A DNA stretch of 64,000 nt from Mytilus californianus (lineage: Eukaryota; Mollusca; Bivalvia; Mytilida; Mytilidae), in NCBI RefSeq assembly GCF_021869535.1, contig NW_026262712.1, positions 110,357,640-110,421,639 on the forward strand, read 5' to 3'. The notes under the pieces were generated by a model, which was not told the DNA's origin, did not search any database, and worked only from the letters and a program-made list of their open reading frames with translations. Below are positions 13,046 to 25,500 of this stretch, piece after piece (position 1 is the first letter of the stretch; each line of letters opens with the position of its first letter). The translations under genes were made by a program, and so were the position numbers.

Positions 13046-15059
13046 TGAATAAATGCTAAAACAAAAGTCTCCTCGCAACAATTATAATTACAAGTAGTGG
13101 TTAGGCTCTGTTGTTTGATGGCTTCACCTTTTCCTAACAAGTAAGATACACAAAATTTGCTTTCACGTTTTTCCATGGATATAAAATTAGTGATTTTTCT
13201 GATGAAGGAGTTTGCTTCATTGGTGTCCTGTGAGGAACGAAAGAATATGATCAGACACAGATTTAACCGAAACAAAAATAATCACCCTCTCCTCCGTCAC
13301 TGATAAAGGGTAAGAGCTTATAGGGAGTGTCCTGCTAGCATAGTTTTCTTTGTTTCATTATGAGTATGATAATTTTCTGTTGTGATTTCAGAGACTACTG
13401 TTGTCTTAAAAACCATATTTAGAATTAATAGTGATATATAAGTCCCCTTCCAGAAAAAAAAACCCAGTTCCTTCTTTTTAGATTTATATAACAAATCCGA
13501 AGTCCCCTCCCGAAAAAAATCGGGACCATTTATATAATTATTTGTATTATCGAACTCGTTATGATTTTTGATTGCATCCTTAATATCTTCTCTCACTTTT
13601 TATTTCCCGGATTGGTAATTGAAACCTTCATAAAAAATGAAGCCGCTTTCCAGGTGTAAACAAAGTGGTGACAGATGGACTGATGAACTGGTCAAACATT
13701 ATACCGTCCAGAACTTCATTCCATGGGTATAATTAAGTGGGCGAGTATATATGTAAAATTTACTACTTCAATCAATCCTGGATCATATTCAAAGTTAATA
13801 GGACATCAGACCTGACATAAGTGCTATGAACTAATTCTAATAAACAAAATAAGCAAACGAGTGACAGAGTCCTCAGATTAAATTTGTAGATAACTAACAT
13901 TTACAACTGTTAGTATGTCTGCGTAATGATGAATTATTTCTAACTGCGAAAATATTGTCGTCCATATCAGTGACAATTCTGGATCAGTTCAAACTACATA
14001 CATGAGGAGCAGACTATTCCTCAAAATAGGTCAAACAAACCTGTCAGACTACATCAGAAACCGGTATTTCATAATCTCTTGTCATAAACAGAATTGTCGA
14101 CATTATTGAAATGGGCCCGATTTGTAATCAGAAACCTGTTCAGAGAAGGTTTGGTCGGTTTACAGGGCGGGTGCAATCTTTTTAAAGGTCGAAGTCCGAG
14201 CTGCCGTCTGTTTCTACACAGATAACAATATAAAATACATGTTTGAGGTATCCACACAAATCGTTTTCAAAAGATTTTCATTTCAGATTTTGTAAATTGT
14301 AAATTTATTTTAAATTGTTTGTTATTATGATTCTAATATTATTATTGTTGATGGTTTTGTTGATCGTCACGTGATCTAGTATATTTGAATGTCCCTTTAA
14401 TATCTTTCGCCTCTCTATTATTGTCAGAATGTTGCTGCTATTTTTATTCACATGTCATTCTAATCTGATCTGTATAAAGGAAGTTTATGAAACAAAACAT
14501 ATATTGGAATTTAGAATCACAGCTGTTCGTTGCATATACCACATTGGAAATGCATTTCTATGAAAATGAATACATATTTATATATATAAGATAGCCAAGA
14601 TTTAACCAAAAATAAGATTCAAATCAAAACCTTTATTCTATATAATATAGATTGAGACTTCCAAGATGATAATTGGAAATTTTAATAAATGCAATTATTC
14701 AAATTATGCTACTATAAAGAATCATGTTTCTGTGTCGTCTTTTGAAGATACTTTGACATGTAATTTAACGTATAAATGCCTGTCAAACAAGGATAATGAC
14801 ATTGTGTAAAGGACATTGATTTACGACAAACGCATTCAAACATCATTTAATGGCTTTTTTCTTTGATGTTCTGTGTTTTGTTTTACCGTAAAACAAGCAG
14901 TTACTGTTTTATTAGAAATCATCATACATTTCTTCTTCTCCTTTAACTGTTGGCAAAGTCATGTTATTTTACCGCATTTTTTTTAGCTATCTGTCGGAAT
15001 TCGTAATTACTTTACCATACAAAAAACCCCTTGATTTTACATTATATGATATATATTTT
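13046..15059. other. AT-rich intergenic stretch
   Basis: No gene recognised. 14055-14260 is less AT-rich and may be a repeat fragment. Confidence 0.35.
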
Positions 15060-15160
15060 AGTAAAATTGAGAATGGAAATGGGGAATGTGTCAAAGAGAC
15101 AACAACCCGACCATAGAACAGACAACAGCAGAAGGTCACCAACAGGTCTTTAGTAGGCTA
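15060..15160 (+). mobile_element. Dispersed repeat fragment, 'gtgtcaaagagacaacaacc' family
   Basis: gaatggaaatggggaatgtg, tcaaagagacaacaacccga, ccagcag-type and aaggtcaccaacaggtcttt words. I recall this as one of the commonest Mytilus repeats; single copy in this window. Confidence 0.5.
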
Positions 15161-16389
15161 TTTTAACTTTTGATAGTAATGATAAGGATAAAAGTCTTGT
15201 CAGGTGTGGTTGCAGGGTTTTCAAAAGGGTGGATGGCTTAATTGAAGTTCCAATAGTTCGTGCATGTTTACGTAGTCGGCACGTCACTGTAAGGATTTTC
15301 AAATGATCTTTTAATTACTTGACAAAGAGAAGAAAGGAGGAGACAGGGCTTAGTCCTTTTCGTGTTTTTTTTTGTCAGTTGATGACCTCCCTTCTAGGTC
15401 TTTTAAAATCATGTTTAAATCATGTTTTGTATCAATGAATGAGTTCACACCTGATTTTCTATGTCCTCATTACTTTCATTTATATAAGAGATTTGGTGCT
15501 TTGGTGCGCTTGCCAGTGTGGTAAAATAGGAACATAACGAGGCACAAAGTAACGACCTAAGAGCACTCGCAGTCTTATTTGGCCTCATCGGGCATATTTT
15601 CTAAGACGCGTGTTAGGAGAATGACAAGCTGTTTGTAATTTTAAGTACTTACACATCAGTTCTAGCTGAGATCGTCTGATTGGCCATGTCAGATGTCTAA
15701 ATACACGGAAACACGAAAGAAAATTCATTAATGGAAAAGCTCGTCGGACGCACGAAATTTATAGTGTTAATTTCATTATGGGCCGTTTTAAATGTTTAGT
15801 TGTATAAACTTTAAGATTCCCGTCTGGAAACAGTATATGTTGTACCTTAGACACCTATACATACTTTTATGGTGTACTTGGACATCACTTTTAAAACGAT
15901 TCTAATAAGAAAACATCTTGTATTTTTTAGTTTTAATGAAACCTGGTTCATCACCTTGAAACAAAAATTGCCTGTACCTCATAAAGAACAAATATGTCTT
16001 TCATTTAGCCAGTCGTGTTACTTTACAAGTGATTTTGCACTTTCAAATTTTGATACCGGTATTTCATTAAAGTAAAGTACTTTAAGTTTCCTAATTTTAC
16101 TAGTAACGTTATCATTTGAAAGGATGACAGAATATGTATAAGTGGCAATAAATTATCAACTACTCGAAGAAAAAATCAATAATCCTAACTGGTTTTTATT
16201 TTTTTTTTATATGCCATGTAATGTCTCCCCTACTTTATAATTTATAAGCATATCATTTCTTTAGTGTGTTTAACGGCGAAAGTATGCGGAAATTGTCATT
16301 TACGTCAAGCAGAGAAGTACACTGAGAAAACCACACACATTATTTATGTCATACATGTGGGAAAATCTAGCTGAATATAGCATTTTAAA
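15161..16389. other. Intergenic stretch
   Basis: No gene recognised. 15480-15790 is less AT-rich (ggtgcgcttgccagtgtggt, cgcgtgttaggagaatgaca) and may be an old repeat. Confidence 0.3.
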
Positions 16390-16816
16390 CTTACTATGCG
16401 GTATGGGTTTTGCTCATTGTTAAAGGCCGTTCGGTGACCTATAGTTGTAAACTTCTATGTCATTTGGTTTCTGGTGGAGAGTTGTCTCATTAGCAATCAA
16501 TACAACATTTTCTTATTTTTTTATTTTAAAGTTCATATACTATACACTAAACAAATAAGCAAAGTCAGGAACCTGTTATTCAGTGGTTGTCGTTTGTAGC
16601 TGTGTATCATATTCGTTTTTCGTTCATTATTTTGTACATAAATCAGGTCGTTAGTTTTCTTGTTTGAATTGTTTTAAATTTGTCATTTCGGGGCCTTTTA
16701 TAGCTGACTATGCGGTATGGGTTTTGCTCATTGTTGAAGAACTATAGGTGATAACTTCTAAGTCATTTGGTCTCTGGTGAAGAGTTGTCTGATTGGCAAT
16801 TATACCACATCCTCTT
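16390..16816 (-). mobile_element. Two adjacent copies of the reverse 'gccaatgagacaactctcca' repeat
   Basis: tatgcggtatgggttttgct occurs at 16396 and 16707. ggtggagagttgtctcatta (16471) matches ggtgaagagttgtctgattg (about 16777). The second copy also has the upstream part (attcagtggttgtcgtttgt). Confidence 0.65.
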
Positions 16817-18686
16817 ATTTGTATAAAATCCGACGTTTTGCTTTATCCAAACCCTTAATTTAACACTGGCAATAACGTTGTTACATTTTTTTTGTAATTT
16901 TTCCCACTCTAATTTGTTTCCCATAAATCCCACATCCCCACTTATTTTACCCCCTATATTCCACATCTCGATAGAGTGTCACCCCCTCTTTGAAGTTTCA
17001 AAAGCCTGTTAGGGAATTTCTGCAAACTACCAATCCCTACATTATTCGTCCCCTTTTTAATTTTAACAGTCAGATTATATTCAGTATCATACCATAGGCA
17101 CTTTCTTGTTTATTTACTAGCAAGCAAAGTATACACTGTAAATTCTATCATACTTGTCAGAACCCTATGATTTGAATAGCTCAGTCTTAAGTTAAAAACT
17201 TGTTGTCACACTCGACTTGTGTGTATTTTGAAAAATAACAACCATTTAAGCTTTCTGTGGCCATACAATTAATCTTAATTGTCAAACTAACAGACTTCTA
17301 CTTTCTGTCAAACAAATAAAATTCTATTGCGTTACGTTATAACTTTTCTGTTTTATGACACATTTCTAATATGCTTTTTATAGCACTTAAGACAAAATCA
17401 TTCTTCCACTTTTTCAAATGACAGACACTTAATTTTAGCTGTGGTTTTATGACTTCGTACTTGTCACTAATATCACAGCATTCGTTCTATGAAAGAAGAA
17501 GCAAAAAACAATATTTAGTTTTAACAGATTATTTCAACAAATCTAAAGCGATTTATATTGAGTGAGTGTATATTGTAGAGACAATTTAAACGCCTACTTT
17601 TATTACAACGAACTGGATAGTTTTAGGCTTATATAATTATGTTTTCCTTTCTGCTTATTTGAAAAGTTTACAATCGTAATAATCATTTTCGAAACAATGT
17701 TATTTAGGGAAAGCCGAATATGTGCACATCAGTTAATTCGAAAGCAGTTATAAAATATCCGCTATTACATTGGTTACAATGAAACACCGTCAATCCCTAG
17801 TTAAAGAAAATTCGACATTTCACATGTGGAATAAATTCTAGTTTCAATCCTCTGGCGTCTAACAGCAATATGTGTTTTCAAGACGTTGTTGATGACGTTG
17901 CATAAAAAGAAGTGAAAGTTCCTTACAGTTGATACTGACTTAATTTACATTTAAAATCGATGTAAGAAAAAAATAACAAATTGAAGAATTCAAAAGTCAA
18001 AAAAATATTTAACAATGACAAAGATCAGTGAGAATTAACACATGTGCTTCGCGCAGTTATTGAATTATTATGTTCTTCGATGCCTCTTTGAATATTGTTC
18101 GACAATTAAGCTTTCTTTGCAAGTTAGGAGATGCTATAACGTACTGGGAATCCGTTTCCTCATGTTGAAGGTAGTATTTTACCATAAAAACAATTCCAGA
18201 ACAATGATAACAATGCAAAAAAGGAGAAGTTGAATGATTTCAATCCATTGAAGACAAAAGTATATAATGGTAATACCAATATATATGCAGGTCACTTTAC
18301 GACTTAAAACAATAAACTAGAACCCTTACGGTAAGCCATGAAAAGTACTTTGTAAATAAACCTATTAATTGAGTGTAGCTTGCTAAACGTCCAGCGGCAA
18401 ATAGTTCATGCATGTTCAAGACGATGTAAACAAACTGTGTTTAGATTCAATACAGACATCTAATCAATTATGTTAGAAATATAAAACTTTTTAAAAGTTA
18501 AGACGATAAACAGCTTTACATGTTGCATGAACACCTTTCTATTGTTGAAGAGTGTATGGTGCGCTAGTTTGTAGTTTGTCTACACAAAAAAGAATGTATC
18601 AGTGCAAGTCTAGAATCAAATCAGACTACAGTGTATTCTTCTATAGTATTTTGTTTATCTATCATCATTGTTATAACCAACATAAC
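16817..18686. other. AT-rich intergenic stretch
   Basis: Nothing recognised: no gene, RNA gene or repeat that I can support. Confidence 0.35.
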
Positions 18687-18795
18687 CATTCATGTGTAAA
18701 AAACAGAACCATTCATGTGTAAAAAACAGAACCATTCGTGTGTAAAAAACAGAACCATTCATGTGTAAAAAACAGAACCATTCATGTGTAAAATA
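18687..18795. repeat. 23-bp minisatellite, 5 copies
   Basis: Unit cattcatgtgtaaaaaacag + aac starts at 18687, 18710, 18733, 18756 and 18779. Nearly identical; one copy has cgtg for catg. Confidence 0.95.
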
Positions 18796-19023
18796 AATCG
18801 TTACTGAAAAGAACAGAATGTACATGGGCTGGTTTACTGTGTGTCCTACATGTAGGACACATGTTATTATCTTATCTTATTAATTTCCTTACAAGTAACG
18901 AATTCTTTGATATCAATAAAATGGAAGTGTGGGTATATGCCAATAAGACAGCATAAAAAAAAAACGATACACATAACCAAAATTACGTGAAATCTTCAAT
19001 AAAATACAAACAAGTACGAAGAT

Positions 19024-19147
19024 ATCAATGGAGTTATCAAATACACAGTAAAACAGACTGACAACACCATGACGTACACCAAATCATCAATGGAGTTATC
19101 AAATACACAGTAAAACAGACTGACAACACCATGACGTACACCAAATC
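19024..19147. repeat. 62-bp tandem duplication
   Basis: Starts at 19024 and 19086 with atcaatggagttatcaaata; two practically identical copies. Confidence 0.9.
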
Positions 19148-19263
19148 ATAAGGCGCCATTGGAGATGTCATAATAAAACAATTTAACTGCAGTGTTGCTC
19201 CAACAAATGGAACATATCGTGGTTTGTGGCATAGATATTCCCTTAAAGTAAACCAAAATCATC

Positions 19264-19560
19264 ATGGCGTTCACACAACTTTCGAAAAGAGGACTTCGAC
19301 TTTACCATCAAGTACCCCTGGCTAATTGTCTAAATCATATGCCAAACGTCAGACTACCAGAGAGCTGCAAGTACCAGAAAATCCTTAAAGGTCAAACACA
19401 GTATGATATGAATAAAGACAGTGAATGTCAACTTAGAAAAGGCACTTGTGCAATGTCCAAAGTAATTATGTACAAAATTTCACTGGAGAAAACTTCGAAC
19501 CCTAAAAATTTAAGACGCATGATTTTAGAACAGGAGAATGATTACAACATTTATCAATAA
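19264..19560 (+). CDS. Unrecognised 98-codon reading frame (doubtful)
   Basis: Starts MAFTQLSKRGLRLYHQVPL and ends LEQENDYNIYQ. No signal peptide, membrane segment or domain that I recognise. It directly follows a tandemly duplicated repeat and may be part of the same repeat unit. Listed because it is one of the longer frames in a gene-free stretch and is not low-complexity. The start is simply the first ATG. Confidence 0.12.
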   Translation: MAFTQLSKRGLRLYHQVPLANCLNHMPNVRLPESCKYQKILKGQTQYDMNKDSECQLRKGTCAMSKVIMYKISLEKTSNPKNLRRMILEQENDYNIYQ

Positions 19561-22377
19561 GTCTATTAAGCTAAAACGAAAGATTTTAAGAACAATTATT
19601 ATACTTATTTGCTTGATAAGTAATAATGCCATACGATTTGGGTGTAAATCATATATTTTTATTCAATTCCTGCAAGTTTAATATCTATAATTCGAATAAA
19701 ATCTATGAAAATTTTTGACTAGCATGTGATATATGTATTCCTGTTGTTAACGTAGATAGCAATGAAAATACAGAGGCTTTTCCCTTTTAACAGTTGTACA
19801 TTCATGTACAAGTTTTGTAAAGTCTGTCTGTACTTTGCCACGTCGGCAAATAAGACAAAAAAATAGAACGCTTTATGAATAAACTGATTGTTTTAGGTTA
19901 GGAATATCTTAACGGCTGATTTATAGTGTTGTAGTACGTGGCAAGACAAGTCAGATTTACATATAAACTTGTATGCCTCAGGCTGATAGATGCTTAATTT
20001 GTTTAATAATGACAGATCGACTTTAATATGGTCCTGTTGTTTTACGTTCGGTTAGTCACAAACTACAAAATTTACTTATAAAAACAAGAACAGAGGGTGT
20101 GCTTGAATGTATAATGAAGGACAAACTTTAGACTATGATAAAAAGATTTCGTTCACAAAAAGTAAAAACGGCGAAGCGTTGCAACTGTTCTCGTTTCATT
20201 CCACCTATAAAAGTTAACCTCAACCTGTTTGCTGAATGTTTTTAAATGTGTTGAAACTTCATACAGCAGATAGTACTCAAACAACACACGATGGAAAATG
20301 CCTAGTTTAAACAACATATTTTTTAAAACAAATCCAACTTTACGTATATGAATTACAAAAGATCCGACTTATTTTTTACAGATCCATAAAATCCAGAAAA
20401 GCGCTTTGAAAGCGCAAATTTATCAAGTGTCATCTTAATTAAGGGAGTGATAAAAAAAGAAAAAAAAAAAAAAAAAAAAAAAACAGAATAAAAAATCAAG
20501 ACTAAAAGACATATTTGATTTGAAAGCGGATAGATACAGTGAGAACCAACCAGTTAAAAGAAATGAATAAACTACTAATAAAATTGTTTATAAGAAACTG
20601 AGTGTTTCCCTGAACTAGACTCTCTTAACGACAACAGTGTGATAACAAACAATTTTCAAGATGAAATGGTGATTTATTTAATCTATATAATAAATACAAA
20701 TATATTGTATTCATTTTCGCAAGCTAGAAGCCATTTGTTCTCAATTTTAGATTAAAAAAATATATGCATGAACGCATGAGATTTAAAAAATTTAATGTAG
20801 CTAGCGCATTTCATGTATGATAATAACAATATATCATACATGTATTATATATAATCACAATTACAACACGGCATCTCTCACATTAAGGTGTAATACCAGT
20901 CTTAAGGGTTTAGTGTTCCTGAAAATCAAAATAAATGTATGGAAAATGTGTCCATAAAACACGACTGTCTGAAATAAAATAAAAGATTAAACGGTTTCAT
21001 CAGATATCAAACAATGTTAAAATTCAAAATGCATTCGCATTGCACGACAGATTTCCAACTAAAGCATAAGAGAATCCAGCAAATTAAATTGTATTTATGA
21101 AGGATTCCTTTGAAGAAACTCTTTATCAATTAAGAATCACATTTCAAATAAACCATCATTTCTTACACTCCCTAGTCAGTCGTGGCTATTAAACGTGAAA
21201 TAGAAATAAAGTTAAATTCCTCAAGAAATATTTCTTCTCCAAACAGTAATCCATAACTTTAACCAACTGCATTAACTGTGCTTCCGTTGAATAAACGACA
21301 GACTGAAATCACGGATCTTGGGAAATCCACCTTATAATGAACAGTGGTCTCCCCCACGACCCGCGACTCCAATCGCCAACTTTTTTATCTGCTGGTATTC
21401 TCCAACTGTCTGCCCTCTTGGATGATTGGGAAAAGAATGAATGATTTGATTTCGATTATATTTCTTAAGAACGCGTTTTGATTGACATGTGGTGTAATTA
21501 ATATAATATATGCGTTATGAAAATGACATTTATGACAGGATCCGTCGCCATTCTCACATTAGATATTCACTGCTGTAAAAATTATTCACTGCTGAATTTT
21601 GATTACTTTTTTTTTTCTTCTTGTCGTCTGTTCTCTGGTACGTGAAGTATGCGTGGTACACAGGCAAGTAGTTGACGTAGTCCCGGGAAAATTTAAACCT
21701 GGGACCCCATCAACTTACTGTTCGAAACCACATTTTTCTCAGCTACATTTCTGTTTAATTCTTCTCTGTTTTGTAAATTCTTAAAAAAAAAAGACTGAAA
21801 GCACATGTGTAAGAATAAGACTTTGTTAAATGTATGGACAATATGCTTAAAAGTCGGCAATGAAAAAAATATGCTCCCAGCATTGTAAAATGTTTTTCAT
21901 TTGCTATAAAAGTATGTAAAACAAAAGAGATACAAATGATAAATTTCATATTCAAAATTTGTTCATTCATTCGTGAATTCTATATAGTTTTATTATTTGT
22001 CAACATTCTGAAATGTAACCACAGGACAAAAGAAATGGTATCCAAAATTATGAATACACGTTAACTTATAAAATAAATCTGCCGAGGGTGATACACAAAA
22101 ACCGAAATCGTTTCTGTATTCTACAGCTAACGTAAATTATTATCATAAAATACACTTTCAAAATGATTAATTTTTCATATTTTCAAATTTTGCCACTGCA
22201 AAGGTTTATTCAATCAAATATATTCAAATGAGTAATGCAACGATTTAACATTAGTAGGCATATATGAATGAAAAGAGCAATCTTAAGGATGAAATGCAAT
22301 ATTCAAATTTAAGATGTATATACATTAACCTTGTATTTCTTGCACGTCTATTCAACACGAAAAATTGCACAAACCTT
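19561..22377. other. AT-rich intergenic stretch
   Basis: No gene recognised. A run of about 23 A, broken by one G, is at 20457-20483. Confidence 0.35.
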
Positions 22378-22524
22378 TTACTGTGTTCTTGAAGATCTTT
22401 TCAGCTTTTGAGTTGTTACTTGAGGAAGGTCAAGTTGTTTCCTGCCAATGTCTTGAAAATGCAGTCCTTTTATTTCAATTTTTAATTTTGCATAACAATA
22501 CTCTTTTGAATTGAGCCAAACCAA
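22378..22524 (-). pseudogene. Possible mariner-type transposase C-terminal fossil
   Basis: Minus-strand frame between TGA (22527) and TAA (22378): EYCYAKLKIEIKGLHFQDIG followed by RKQLDLPQVTTQKLKRSSRTQ in pieces. The pattern ...(F/Y)xKLKxxLKGxxFxDI...Q...VTxQ.LK resembles the segment after the last catalytic Asp of mariner transposases. The catalytic D(x)D motif itself is not preserved upstream. No inverted repeats found. Confidence 0.25.
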
Positions 22525-25500
22525 TCAAATGCAATGACCACACAACAAAATAGCCACAAGGTAAGTGCAAGATCACATATAATTGTTTCAGAAAAAACTT
22601 GTTATTGAGGACAATTTTGATTGGTCAATATTCAGTATTATTGACCTTAAGATATGAAAATATGATTTTGCACAATTTAACCCAAGGCTGAATGAAAAGA
22701 AAGTTGAATGTTAATATTTTTGAAATTTTAAAAAAGACGAAACTACTTCAGTTGTTAAAAGAATATGTAAATAAATACAAAATACGACAAAAGTCAGTAA
22801 ATTTCGATCGCCATTTGTTCACATGGCTCTCGCGTCAATCTTAAAAGTATTGAAATATTTAAACATCGTGTTGAATAATATTTGTGTAAAAAATGAGAAT
22901 TAATTACCGTTTATTAGGAAAAACAGGACCGCCATTTTGTCCTCCCTTCGTCCTTGGGATCTTGTACATTCTTTTGCTTATAAATCTAGCAAAAAATCCA
23001 TTCAAAACGAAGGATTGTGGTAAATATGAAGTCCATAACAACAATATTTGGTCAGTTTGTAGGTAAACTGTCGAGCAATATGTAGAAGACGCCAAAATAA
23101 AGGAGTAGCTAGCATGCAACACAGTCTACGCCATGACATAGAGATCAGTGATGTGTATTGCCCACGGGAATGGCTGGCCTGTGTATTACATATAGTTAGT
23201 CAAATGTTACTTGGGCTGACAAGAAAATAGTTCCTTTAAGAGAGTATGAATCCTACCACAGGAAATATGACATTAAAATACAAGGCGTGCCATAAAAGAA
23301 AATGATGAACCTAGCGACATAAACATGATGAATTGTTTTGACTTATGTTAATCTAAGAATACATGTTTTGTAGTATAACATAAAGGTGGACTCTCTTTTC
23401 TAGAAAAAAAATTACAACGAATCTTAATTTGTGCTTTACTGATTTTTTCTCGCTTTAACATCGTGCTTTGAACCATCTGTACCGAAATCCCCTGGTAAAT
23501 CGTGATCAGATGATTATTAGATGAAGTAAAGAACTATTACAATATCATCAAACTTAATTTCTTTCAAAGCTCAGAACTTTCATAACTGTCAATGTTTTGT
23601 TTTGTAATAAAAGCGACATTGCAATAAACAAAAACAAAAAACAACAGAGAAAAAAAAAAAAAACACCAAAATATTCAGTTGTATGTATATATATATATTT
23701 GGCATCGTTTTTGTTTCATGTTCAATCAGTACAGATGTTCTTATAATAATAAGGAGTTGTGGCATGATTGCCAATAAAACTAGTTTCTTATATAAAACAT
23801 TATAAATTAATACAGTAAAGAGATATATATATATATAGCTTGCTGTATATTTTAGAAAAAATCTGCATAAAAAGGCAATATAGAAAAGAGGTCGCTTGCT
23901 GTATATTTTAGCAAAAATCTGCATACTAAGCATTTCGTATGTAAGATAAATATATGTAGAATGATGTAAATTCTTTTCGATGGCAATTTTTATTTCTGTT
24001 TGGATCATTTTTATAAGTAGAATATATATTTGATAATTTTTTTATGAATCTAGAATTTGTTCCCGGTGTTTATACCTGTTATTCTGTATTACAAATGTAT
24101 AAAATCTCCCGAACACGTACACTTCATATATAATATATACATTTAGTCACATTCAAGGACAAACTATCTCACATTGACAAAAAAGTGTTACCGTTTTCAG
24201 AGATATCAGCTATGTGCAAATACTTTGCCCCTCCCAAAAAATGATAGTTCTATATAGCACAATGAAATTAAGTTGAAAGTTGTCTCTGAAAATATTAGAA
24301 AAATAAGTAATAATTGCGACTTTACATGACTTGTTCCGTTTTCAATGACTTTGTCAAGGATTTCATTAAACATGCTTACTCAGCATGTTACGCTCTGAAT
24401 TTCAGAGGACAATACAATATTAAAATAAATGTTAATGTTTAAGCTTCTGCGTTTTTTTCTGTGAAGTATGTTTAAATGAAGACTCTACCTTACATGTACA
24501 TGCACCTGTTGTCGCAGCATCATTCATTGTGTATATTTAATATGTGTACATGTTGATAGCATTTTTTAGAACCAGTGTTTATTTTAACTGTAGTGTGTAG
24601 ATACACATTTTTTTTGTAAATACGTTATACCTAGTTATTTTCTTTTCCTATCATCTTAATAAAATTGACGATGGCCATGACTTTTCTTTTAAAAAAATCT
24701 AATACAAATTGATGCAGGACTTTAATGGCGAAAAAAAAAAAAAAAACAAGTATTGAAAACATTTTGAATCTTTAACATAGAATGTCCATTACAATTTTAG
24801 TTCATTCAAAATAACTAAACAGAATACTCAAACAATTAGAACTATCAAGAATATTAAAGCGTTTAACATTTTGTTTAAGCTAGACATTTGTTTAGTTTGG
24901 TTCATTTGTTTTATTACTTTTTAATGGATTAATTGTTCACGTTGCTCATCATCATCTGTCAAAACGATGTATGTATGTTTGGTTTTAAAATTAAATAGCT
25001 TATTCAAAAACATTTCGTTCCCGAAGGTAATATGGTTAAAGTAAGGACGATTAACGACCTTCGTGCAATTTCGTACCTTCATTTAAATGTACTTTTTCTG
25101 TTTATTTTACATTGTTAACGTAACTTTTGTTTATTGAAATTGTATATCAACTACGCCTTAAACGAGTATCACACTACTTATAAACACTAATATCTTCCAA
25201 AATACTGCTACTCAAAATGAGTTTGATAAAAACAATTAACTTATCTTCGTCGATGAAAAATAGTTAACATGTTTTAACTTCAGACTTACTTCTGATTCAG
25301 AAGAAACAACTTGTTTCTGCCTTACGGAATGATAATTTAATTATTTCACTCTCTTAAGAAAGTAAATATATATGGTATGGTATACTTATTTGTACTTCAT
25401 GGTATAAAAACATTATATGAATGGTACAGATATTTTTTATTTCTTTTGGCAATAGACATTAAAGATAATATTGGGTACACGTTAAGGAGTCAGCAACACA

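Noticed and set aside
21678-21706. tRNA-like arm gtcccggg...cctgggac
   Set aside because: Only one stem; no A-box, anticodon arm or acceptor stem nearby.
23589-24008. 139-codon minus-strand frame
   Set aside because: Dominated by Ile, Tyr, Phe and Leu from AT microsatellite-like sequence; no domain and no splice context.
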